This document shows positions 15,001 to 27,400 of a stretch of 64,000 nucleotides of DNA, piece by piece (the stretch's first letter is position 1; each line of letters opens with the position of its first letter). Origin of the DNA: Albula goreensis (lineage: Eukaryota; Chordata; Actinopteri; Albuliformes; Albulidae); NCBI GenBank assembly GCA_022829145.1, contig CM040743.1, positions 34,389,841 through 34,453,840 of the forward strand, written 5' to 3'. Made by a program: the position numbers and the translations under genes. Below the pieces are notes generated by a model. That model did no database searches, had not been told where the DNA came from, and saw nothing but the letters and a program-made list of their open reading frames with translations.

Positions 15001-18000
15001 TTTTTTTTTTAACTGTTCTGTCCTAGGTCAATACTCTAACCCATATCCTTCTAAGCCGGGATGCTGTGGCCTAACCAAATCCCCAAATAGCTGATATTAA
15101 AGACGACAGTGGGTGCAGGTTGTTTAATACAATTTTTTTGGTTTTTTTTTTCCTTTCAGGCAAACATAAATCTCCACGGCAATTCATCTCCTAAGGAGAC
15201 CTCACTGGTGAGTATCTACCTCCAATTCAGGACTTACGCTTTGATTGCACCACGCTGGTTGTGCAGAGGATTTATGAATAATTATTAATAAAACAATGAG
15301 ATCCATGCTATTTATACACCTGCAGTCTTTCAGAAGATTAACTTTTGTAATTATAACAATTACACTGTTGTATGCACCAAACATTGTTTATGAGCTTCTC
15401 TGATTAGGTCAGACGACCTTATAATTCACCAGTATGTTGCATCCACTTTGTGAAGGCACAGCAGTCTTTTTGTTTCACTGCACTCCCTATATAGAGGTTT
15501 GTATGGAGAATCCTGGAGTTGAATTTGTGTGTTAGTGGGGTTAGGTGAATCTTCCTACCAGATTCAACCACGTCGTTCAAGCTATTCTTGATGTAAAACT
15601 GGGGATGGAAAATATGTAGGATTATATAGATCACCATTAAAGCTCAGATTTCCCACCATAATAGGCTTTGCATTAGCCTTATGGCAGTGCTTTGAACATG
15701 GAAAACCTTATTATTTGAATATCAAAATGAGCAATTTACCATTAAGTCTCATATCTGCAGGAGCACTTGTATATGATGTATTTTAATTGTTATAGCTTCA
15801 GTCTTAAAGCGCATTTGCAGTGTTAACTCCTGTCTCTGCCTTACAGACTAGACCAGGTGTGATCCAGCCTCTCTCTCGCGTGTGGGCGAGCGGTTCGTCC
15901 CCCAGTCCGGACGGCCGGAGCAGCCCCAGTCCCTTCCAGCACAGCCCCTCACCCATCAACTCGCAAGCCTCTGTAAGAACCATCAGAAACACACAGAAAG
16001 AACAGACAGTTTGAGGAAAGACAGTGCTTAATATTAGTTTTGTAACATTGAACAAAATCCCGTTCTAGATGGAACAGTTTCATTGTGTACAAAGCAAGTC
16101 AGCTTGAGTTGTCTTGCCAATTTTTCCATTTTGAATGAACAGTTTGCTTTGATCCTTACCTTATTACTTTGATACCTACACTCTTATTGGAAAAGTTTGT
16201 GTCATATTTGTATTTTCTGACTGAAATCTTCTTTGATACTGATATCCTTATTCTGAGGGCTCAACAAAGAATGTTTTAAAGAAATCTGCATCTAAGAAGA
16301 ACATGTATGGGTACCCCCAAGGAGACAAACCTTAAATGTGGCATAGTCCTTTTTTCTTGAATAAACCCTTTTCCAACAACAGGGAAATGGGGAATAGTTG
16401 TATAACTTGGAAGTGATCGCTGCCTCCAGACACAGGGCTCAGTATGACCAACAAAAATTCTTCTATTTCTTAATTTGCTCCAAGTCAGAGCCACTTGAAA
16501 TAAGTCAAAACCAACTGCAGCACAACCAGTCACAGGCAGCTAAATAAAATAAAATGTTCTGGAATCATTCAGAACTTGCTCTACAACCTAAAGTAGGGGA
16601 TTTTGAACTTAATATATATGTAAATTCTGAACCTGAGTCAAATCCACTTCAGAGTTACAGTAATTACATCAAGGTTTCCTATTCAGGATGTAATTTGGGT
16701 TTCTTTCCTGCTGTAATCACTTGCAACTGCCGAATTCAATGTAGTAAGGGGATTTTCATAATATTTAGTTATAGAATTTTTGTCTCATTTTGCTGCACAT
16801 CTGGTTTTAAGAAGCCTATGGGCCTTTTCCCTGTGCTCTGCCCCTCTCATGTGATGTAGACTGTCACTTCCATTGTTTTCCTGTAAATTTACATCTCACA
16901 GATGGATAACCTAAATATGTGAGCTTACTTTGTAAATGACTTGGTTAATGGCGCAAACATCCTTTCTCTTTAAGTAGTCTTACTGGTCCCCATCTATCCT
17001 TTCTTCCTAGCGGCAAAGTGCTACTCTTTTTTTTGTGTTGTGTTTTTCTCCGCACACGAACCCTCTCCTTGTCCTGGTTTCCAACCGTCTCTTTCCCTTT
17101 GTTTCTTCCTTCCGCTTTCTCTCCATCCTGCCCTGCAGCCTTGCGCCCCCTCCCCTCTCTCGCCTGACGAGTTTCCCATCAATATCAAGCAAGCGTACAA
17201 GGCCTTTGCGGCCGTGCCCCACTCGCTGGCCGTGCTGGAGCCTCGCCAGGTAGGCCAGGAGTAACACGCCAGGACCCCTGGCTAAAAGCATGCCGGAGGC
17301 CCCGAGAGGCTGAACCCTCTTGACATAATGCCTTGCAAAAATTAATGGGTGTCTACCATTGACCTGTACTGCATGAAATACTTAGAGGTGAATCAAAATT
17401 TGTCCTCCTTGCATGGAGAAAGCATCAAAAATGGATCTCCAGCACCAGCCCTCCTGGCTAAGTTTTTTTTAGGCTTGAATGTCTGAGCATGGTTTCAAAA
17501 GTTATGCTGTGCTGAAATTCTGTCTCATCAGGACCCATTGCCTCAGTTATGCATGATGTAACTGATGTAACATGCTCCTGCTGTCCAAAAGTTAGCTGAA
17601 TTTTGAAGTGCCTTTTCTGTGTTCTAACACTTTGCTCACCCTATGTGTCTGCAGGAAACCTCTGGACCGAAGAACCACATTCACCCAAGACATCCGTCAC
17701 CAGATGTGAGTCTCGATTCTCCTAACAGTTGAAACCAGCTCATAGTGGATTTTCTTTGTCTGTTAACAAACATATTTTCCCCATTCAGGAATAATGTATC
17801 TTCATAAGAGGGCATATTATACAAGTTGAAAACTATGTGACTAAGAAAGGAGTTCACAGAAAGCTGGGTCATGTGTCATAGTAGCATTGTGTTCTATGAA
17901 CTCTGGTATGTTTAAATGAGGAAAAACCTGCTGGATTCTGAAATCGGAGAAAAGGATTGAAATGAGCTTATGAAAGTAAATTGTAAGAATTGTAAGACCA

Positions 18001-21000
18001 GCTAAAAGAGTTGCAGTATCTGTAAGAGTTGACTTCTTTGATGAGGGAGTTTATTCAGAAAGATCAGATTAGTAAATGCAGCCATATTCTCAAATAAGAT
18101 TTTTAGTGGGGATACACAATGTTTGTTAATGAGTCATGTGACTTGACAAATTCCGTGGCCGGTGCATCGACCTCCCCTGTGGCCATTACAGCCCGGCCTT
18201 GACGAGGTGTTTGAGGATAAAGGAAAGTATGGGAAGTCCCCCACCTCCCCACGCCTGTCCCTGTCCAGTGATCGCAGGGATTATCTGAGCCTGGCAGCAG
18301 TGCCACGCCTCTCCCGGCCCTCCCTGGAGCTGCAGGTACCCATGCCACACTGGCACTGGGAAGGTTGTGGTCGGACTGCTGGGTTCTGGTGGAGATGGTG
18401 AAGGCGCTACATCGGTGCCAGCAGTGTGATCAGTAAAGTCTGCCTGTGGGGTTCTAGTGGAGAGGCTGTTGTTGATAGAACTTAATTGGTGGCAGGAGTG
18501 GGATTGGTGTAAGTAAATTTTGTAAGTCTTTCTGGATACGAGCATCTGCTAAATGCTTAAATATTCATGTGCTATCTGGCTGTTGGGTTCTGGTGTATAT
18601 GCTGGTGGTGATGGTATTGCAGACTTGGCAGGAGTGGGGTCAGGGTGCAAAGATTGTCCTCTTCTTCACCGAACCGTTGTCATGGAGAATTTCCCTCATT
18701 AATACTGGGATGGGATCATTTCCTCTGGGATGGTGTGCACCGAGCAGACCTAATTTACAGCACAAAAACTGCTTACAAGGAATGAAGTCAACTTCTAGCA
18801 CACCAGTCAAAATTCTCCCCCGGGGGACCCAACTGTTGCACGATTACAATCTGCACTAAACAGCTGTAGTATACGCACACTTGCCTGCAGGTAGTCAGCA
18901 CATCAACACATCATATCACCAGACAATCACTTAATATGGCAGAAAGTTTGCCAGTCTAACTATGATATTGTTTGGAATACTGTCTATGACAAAAGAAATT
19001 GTCATACGTCATATAATGGTGCCGCCTTCCATCAGCACATTTGATGATCTTAAACTCCTTTTCACAAAATGTGCACAGTATTGTTTCTGTGTAAATAGAG
19101 CAATGAAAGCACATTGAAAAGTGAATCCTGGGTTCTCCCTGTGGGTGAAATCCTCAGTCTGTGCCTGGAATTAACCTTTTTCCTAGCAGGTGTACAGCAT
19201 GGACCCTTAATTAGCAACTTCTTGGTGCACTTCTGCATCTGATATGCTACTGTCATTTATTCTGCTTTAAGTTAATATTTTTGCAAACATATTTTTACAA
19301 GCATAGAGAATTCATTTGAAAAGCTTGGCTTTTTCCTCATAATCATTCATGTGAGCAAGGGGATCTCTGCTTGCTTACTGTTTTTCTCAGGCCTCCCAGC
19401 ATACATAATTTAGCCATTATTCTGCACTGGGAAACCCTCAACCCTAAACAAGCACAATGTTTATCATTTTAAAGGAGAACACAAATGCAGAAGAGAAACA
19501 TATACCATAAATGCAATAACTGTTTTCTGAGATTTGTAAGAGATTTCAGGTGAGCTGTATTTTCTGTATATGTGGATTAAATTGTTTTAATCTGTAAATA
19601 TTCATATGAAGGCAATTTCACCATTCAACCATGTCTCCATTGAATATTCTGGAACTGGCACATCTGGTGCATAGTGGAGCAGATCACACCTAACACCATT
19701 GTGAATATTTGACTTAATTTACAGACTGTATAGTTCCAATGGAACCTGATATAATGGCTGTTTTTGTCTAGTTTAAGATGGAATAAAATGCTCACAAAGT
19801 GCTTCAACCAGCTGTGTGACAGAAAATACCGTATATACAATTTGTATTATAGATTTGAAACATGACTTCCGTCACACATCTGGTATTGAATAACTTTGCT
19901 AGGACTTGAATATTATATGTTTCTCTCTGAGTGTTACATAACATTTGGGTTCTCCTTTAACCCCGGGTTTTTTCCCTTGCATGCTAATAACCCCCCACCT
20001 CTCCCACAGACTCCACCAGCCAGTGGGCGGGGCAGTCCTGAGCAGCGCTCTTTCAGGGACCGTCAGAAGTACTTCGAGATCGACGTCAAGCAGCAGACGC
20101 CCGACAGCAAACCCAAGCCCCGGGTGTCTCTGGTGGGCGAGGACGACCTGAAGAAGATGAAGGAGGAGGAAGGTCAGTGCTCTGCTCATCTGCTGTTTAC
20201 TTTCTCCGTAAAGTAGTCTTGAGGAGCTAGGGGTTTAATTTAATTGCAGACGATTGATTTAATAAGACTGTCCTAGGAAGAACCCAATTAGCTGGGAAGC
20301 TTGTCAGAATGCTGTTCTTACTGTGTAAATCTCTTTTTGGCTGTCGCCCCACCAGCGAGGAAGATCGAGCAGCATGCCCGGGACTACCTCTTGGATGAGG
20401 ATGAGGAAGAAGAGGAGGATCTGGCCAAGCAGGTGGCAGAGATGAAGGCCCAGGGCAAGGTGGTGTTGGACGGGGTGGAGTATAAGGTTGAGAGTGTGAC
20501 CAGCCAGCACTCCACCCTCCCTGGCCACAGCAACACTCCCCCCAGCTCAGGGTATGACTTGTTGTGTGCCTCTGTGAACTAGTAGTCTCCTATAATTCAG
20601 TTTAGACCCTTTGTTTGTGCTCTACATTTACCTATCTCCTTCAGTGTTGATAATACGAATACCATCATCATCACCACCATGCATGTGTCTTGCTTAAATA
20701 TTCGCTGTTACTAGCAATAGGTTATGTTAGGCCAAAAGCAACCTGCATCAGAATAAAGCAGAGACTATTGGTATAATTACAATCGTCTCTACTCTTCATA
20801 TATTATTGTAAATGAAAATGTCGACTGGCATGTCTTTCGAGTGTAGACTGAGCAGCAACTGTGTAGCAGGCACTTATGTACATGCACACTCTCTCTTTCA
20901 CACATACACACAAAACACACATACACGCACATATATACACACAGCCAGAACTTGCAGTGGAGCTGGAGTCTTAGCAGCCTTACTTCTAATAACCCTGCTA

Positions 21001-21385
21001 CACAGGAACTCCTAACCCTTGGGGTTGTGTGTTTCTGCAGGCCTTCTTCTGTGGATGGGAAAGTGGATTCTCAGAGGAACTCTTTTGAGGACAGCTTCAG
21101 ACTGGAGCAAAGGCCAAACTCCATGACTGGGTAAGAAGTGCTGTTTCTCATTGCCATCATTCTTATTATGACCACACTGCATGCCCTAGAGACTATACAT
21201 ACAAAGAAACAAAAATAAACACCCCACAGGAAAATTTCTAAATGCACAGTTTAAAATTTATTTGGAAAATATTGCAAAATGCCAAATGAATGGTAAGATT
21301 TGTATTTCAAATACTATATGCTTGCAAACATTGTTTTCCTACTGGTCCCACAAGATAGCTTTGGCTGGATGTGTTCTAAGGCAGC

Positions 21386-21455
<70 letters not shown>

Positions 21456-24400
21456 GGTGTGTGTGTGTCTGCATAGGCTGAGTCCTGTGTACCCTGGGGA
21501 GTCCAGCGCCCCGATCCGAACGGCTAAGGCGGAGCGGCGGCACCAGGAGAGGCTGCGCATGCAGAGCCCCGAGCTGGCGGTCGCCCCCGACAAGGAGCTA
21601 TCGCCCGCTGAGAAACGGGCCCTGGAGGCGGAGAAGAGGGCCATGTGGAGGGCAGCACGGTATGATTGTCAAACACATGCTCAGTCAGGAGTGCGCTCCC
21701 ATATGTGCACGTATGTTTACACACAAATGGATGCACAAACATGGATACACGAACACAAATGCCCACGTGTACACAAAGACACGATGTGGTTCCGGGAGCG
21801 GTGGAGTGAGGACACATTTGTTTGCCATCAGTTCCTGTTCCCGCCCTCAGCCTGAGGAGACTAGAAGAAGCTGAAACAGCAGCGACCTCACTAACAGACA
21901 GGGTCATCTAAGGTGGATTTGTTATCAGCCCCGGTGTCAACCATTACTCTTGTCAGGCCTTGTATAAAATGCACAGCCATGTCAGGCAGAGGAGTTGATT
22001 TTTGTTCGGTGTTTCACCACTTGGCTGTGTGAGAGATTTTTTAAAATGTATTTTTTTTACTTTTCCTGCTCCCCAAAGAAAGGGGAAATAAATGGTTTAT
22101 TTGTTACTTTTTCTGTACTGTTTCTGTGCCACAAAATCCATACAGATGCACACCAATCTCATGAACCACTTACTTACAGTTTGAATAATGAAAACACAAC
22201 AACAGGCTGACACCACTGATGGACCGTGAACTGTGAAAGCACATTGACATGGCTTTCAGGTTCCTGGATAGAAATCACAGAAATACCCCATGATTTCATC
22301 CCCAACCCCTTTCTCCCTCTTCCTCTCTCTCTATCTCTCCCCCAGTTCTCTCCGGTTTACTGTTGTTTGATGTACTTCTACCTGTTTTTCGCCTTTTGGT
22401 GTAGGTGTTTTCAGTAGGGGTTCAAATGTAAGTACTCAAAGATAGCTGGGAATTTGCCACTTAAAACAAGAGGTAAAAAATACCCCTGGCAATTGAAAGA
22501 AAAAAAATAAGGCTGATATTGTTTCCATTTTTAGCTGTGTCAGATCCAATTATGTATTCAGTCCTGTTGCCCCTGGATACGAAGGCAGAAATTGAATATT
22601 AAAATGAATCCAATTTCTGCTTGGACCTGAGATTTATAGCAAATGACTTCAAATCAGACCATAAGCAATCTTTTGAAAGAATATGGCAACAAATTATGCC
22701 CGGTGTCTTGTTAGAAAACCAGAAGGGACTACAAAGTTAAGCAGTATAATAGCTTAAGTTTAAACACTTAATTTTATTAATTGCTGTGAAGGATAGTCAT
22801 AACATTAAAAAATGTATCAGTAAGTCTTAACTACTTTATCAATGTAAAACTTTTATCAACATAATTTAGCTTTTGTCAAAAATAATCGTTCATTAATTGT
22901 TAAACGTTTTGCAGATACATAAATATGGCCTGTATCCAGCACAGCCCAGAGTCTCTCCAGTGCTGTTACATAAGAGCGTGTGCAAACAAAGATAACAGTG
23001 TGACGATTTAGTGAACCCCTGCTTGTGTTGGTTTTTCCTCCTTGCTGTTCTCCTTCTTGTCAATTCTTGTTTATTTCCCTAATCCTCTTGTGTGTTTCTG
23101 TGTTATATCACTGGTCTCTGTCTTTTCCCTCCTCTCTCTATGTTTGTGTGTCTGTCTGTCTGGAAATGTGTTCTTTTCTTCCCTATTACCTTACTTCCTG
23201 CTTGGACCCTTCCCCTTTCCCTCCCTTTCCTTCTGGCCCCGTCCCTTTCCTCTCTGCCGGCCCCCTTTGGCCTGTCCTGCCCCAGACCCTATGGGCTGGA
23301 AGAGGATGTTAGACAGTATGAGCAGAACCTGGCTAAAAGGCTGTACCAATCCCGTGTGAGGGCGTCTCAGGGCCCCGCCTCCACCACCCAGCCCAGGTCT
23401 GCGCTTTGTCCCGCCTCCTGCTTTGCTTTGTAGAGGGGTTGGGGGGGGGTTGGGGCTTCAAGCAGGGCACTACCAGCAGGTAGATCGGCAGGTTGTCGAG
23501 AGGTCATCCCACGTTCTGAGTTCCACGGCCCAGTGCTCTCCACTCTGCGCATGCTAGCTGTTTTTGTCTGTTCTTCTCATCTACCAGCTCTGCTCTCCAT
23601 CCTGTTTCCTGTTATACCATTTCACTGCTTTTCACTCTTCTGCTTGCTTTTTTTAACCGCTGCTCTCTCTTCACCTTGCTTCACCCCACTGCTGCCTGTT
23701 TGATTCTCTGTCTCACTCTCTCTGTCTGTACATGTCTGTCTCTCTCACTCCCTCTCTAAACTTCTCCTTCTCTCTGCCTTCAGTATGAAGTCACTAGAAC
23801 AGGATGCACTCAAAGCCCAGATGGTGATCGCCAAGTCCCGGGACTCCAAGAAGCGCAGCGCCCTGGACCAGCTGTCTGAGTCACCCTCTCCCGCGCCCAC
23901 TCCCTCTCCCACACCCCTGGAAGGTCAGTCCACAGCAGCACCTACATGCACACATTACACAAGTCATAGGCCTATCTCAATTACAGATCTGCTCCATTTC
24001 TGTAAGGCTGCTGTGGAACAAGCAGTTCTATTTTAATAAAATAGATACAGATTACAGTTCATTCCTTTATTTTCTGACACTCTCACCCAGAGCTTTTAGC
24101 ATTTTCAGTCTCATATAGACAAAGTGTAACCAATCAAATGTGTAGTGTACGATCTGAGAAACCACTCGAAAAAGAAAACAAATGGTCTTTATTTCGATTC
24201 AGGCTGAGTATTCTCTATTGTTTTCCCCCAACAGACACCAGCCCTAGAAGTGTGACATCACCAGGAAGATTGGTAAGGATTGGTCATTCATTTGTTTCTT
24301 TGTCACGGTCTCACTGATAAGAGTTTGAGTATGAGTGTGTACATGTGTGTTGTAGAATGTTATGTGACATATTTTAAAATCTCTGTACATTAAAATCAGT

Positions 24401-27400
24401 ACAGAGTGATGTTGAGGCTGTTTGCTGTTGTTCTCTGGAATATATCCGGAATAAGAAGTACACCATTGGTATTAATGCCGATATCTTCTGTTCACATGCT
24501 TTGATTTCCTTGCAGGAACTCCATTCCTTGTGTATTTGAAACAGCTTGTCAGTTTCTCTTCATTCTAAATGGTTTATCTCTCTTTCTCTGCCCTCCATTA
24601 TGCTTGAGAGTCTTCCCTTCTTCCACAGGCAATTAGGTCATTTATTTCTCCTTTTGCAGTTCTGCAGTTACCTGTAGAGTCATGGCAAGCTGGCCTTGAC
24701 AGTTTGAATTTTTTCTCAATGGACTGTGCTGGAGTGCATACAGACATACACCAGCAGGATCAGTAAAAAAAAAACGTAATGTAAAGTTCAGTCACAAAAT
24801 CTTCAGGTTAACACAAAGAAAGCATAATATTTAAATTTGAATGATACATTCTGTTCATTTACACTTTTAATGAAGAGTGATGTACTTGATCACTAAAACA
24901 TGTATGTTATCATAGTGTAGTATGGTAAACACATATGTATTTTTATGTTTTTATTTCATATTTTAGTAAATGACGGTACACATTATCCACAGATAATGTG
25001 ACAAATGTAGCCTTGGGGCTCTGGATTGCCCACCACTGCAGTAGAGTCAATTCTCATGTCAGACCATGGGGGTGGATTGGACTTCAGAGACCTCAGAGAT
25101 TAATCACGAGACAACTCCTACAGACAGGCTCCAGTGGCAGAATCCAGACAACAGCTCAGCAGTCTCGTCTCGCTCGCTCTCTCTTTTTGCACAATTGCAC
25201 CACATTGTTCTTTCCTACACTCTGACCATGGAACGGACCCACACTGCACAGCTTCTTCACTGCTGAAGATCCTGACAGCATGCTGGAGTAGGCATCACAA
25301 ATTTTAGAGTGGCATCTTTCTTGCCTTGAAATATACCTGCAGCCCTCCTCCTGCTTCCCCTTGCTTAAATCCCCTTCACACAGAGATTTACTCACACGCC
25401 ACAAGACACAATTTTATCTCCATGTATAAGAGGCCATCCACACAGTGCTGTTTTGAGCACTAAATCTACTGTACCAGAGGTGATTCAACTCTTAATGCCT
25501 AAAAGTCCAAGACTGAGAGAATATGCTCTTATCTAAGTTTAAATGTACTTTTCCAGACTTGTACTTGCCAATTTACTGTCCTTAAACGTTGATGATTCCT
25601 CTGATAGCTTTGCTGTTGTGTCAAATCTCTCCTGTGGAGCAGAATGGCTGGTTTGAATTTAATCTACTTGATACCGATCTTCCTTCCAGTGTTTTAAACT
25701 AGCTGGCTTGTTGTTGCTGCAGTCCATTTATTTTACCTGGCCTTTATTGCTGTAAGTGTATTAACCACTCCATACAAATGCTTGCATTGGCAGCAGGCCG
25801 TGGCATTTCAGTTATACCTAAAGCCAAGCAAATATTGTCCATCTCACAAATTTAGGACTAGGTTGTAGTGTAACCTCATCACAAAGTGTGCATTGTGTTC
25901 TTGGCTTTTGTTCTTGAATGTGCTGAATTTGTCTGTCCTTAGAATGTTATCATGGATGATTAACGTGATCTGACATTTTTAAAAGTTCTGCACTAACTAC
26001 GGAGAACCTTGCTAGCTCATTCCTTTTAAGGTATGCCTACACATCAACTGAGACGTTCTCTGCTATGGGTTGTTAAGGTTAAGCAACAACTGAAACTTAG
26101 CTAATCAAGACATAACCACATTATTCACCCTCAGCCAGTCCCGGACATGTCCCACATGCTGCAGTAGGCCTACATCCCTGTATTTGTCATTGCTCCACCT
26201 CCCTGAATGAGTCATGACTCATTCCTCCGTGTATGGGTCATGGCTTTACATCCCTGAATGAGTCATGGCCCCGCCTCCCTGTATGGCTCCACCTCCTTTT
26301 CTCACTCCTATTTGCTGTCCCTTCTAGTCCCTGTCAGAAAAGAAGTTTGACTACCGACAGTTTGCTGCAATTCCCTCTTCTAAACCCGTATACGACATTC
26401 AGGTATCACCTGCATGCTCAGCTCCCAGACCTCAGCACCCTCCCTCCAAGCCTCTCTGCTTTCCCTCCCTCAGTTCCTCACTCCACCTTGCCCATGGATG
26501 ATGGAAATCTTTATATGTCAGTCCTTTTAATGCAACCATGCTGGAATTACTACATTCATTGGGACTAATTTGGTTTGATGTCAAAAATGCCTCCATCTTG
26601 GCTCTAGATTTCATGGACTGCATGACACAGAGGATCCTTCCTTATTTGCTCATGCGGCCAGATATATACCACATCACCTTCCCTGTAGCAGGATGTCTGG
26701 ATTTGCAGTTGCACACATCCTGCATAGGTTCACTGACAATGCGTTTGAAGGGAGACCATAATTCTCACAGCATCATGTGAATAGCAGCTGGTGCCCTTAT
26801 AACCAGACCCACAGATTTGTCCATCTGTGGCAGCAGATGCTAATTCAGAATTAGTTTCTGCTAGTGTTGATTGTTAAACCAAGTCTAAACCTTCAGTCCT
26901 TCCTGTACATGTATATGTATACTTCACCCTTGATTTTGCACGTACTTGTGCAATGACACTGAAGTGTTTGACATCAGAACTCACAAATAAAAACATGGAC
27001 CTCCCCTCCCTAAATAAACAGCCAGCTCCCAGGACAATCACCCCATGTTAGTTTTCCCTCACTCCCAATGCTGTTATTTCCTTGTAGGAGTAGCGGAGGT
27101 CTTATGCAGTACCCAAAAATCTTTTGAAACCGTTATCCACATCAGTTAATTTATATCCTAGTGTCCTATCTTACTTTTGCTCTATGAATATAAGTAGCTT
27201 TATGACTATGGAATGAACAGTTTAAAAAAAAGAAAATCTGAAGTGGCTCACTCTCTGAGAGTTGAGTGTCATTTAAACGTGGGCTTAAAATGGCCAAGTC
27301 CTTTGAGGACCCACTTCAGTCACTCCATGAGTTTTTTAGATTCAGAATCTTGACTATTTAAAACCGTTGACATGGTACTCCTACCACAATATTTGTGGAT

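Noticed and set aside
22226-22417. Acceptor-like tctcccccag with open frame in scrib intron
   Set aside because: The product is hydrophobic and pyrimidine-derived, with no Scribble similarity and no frame-keeping donor.
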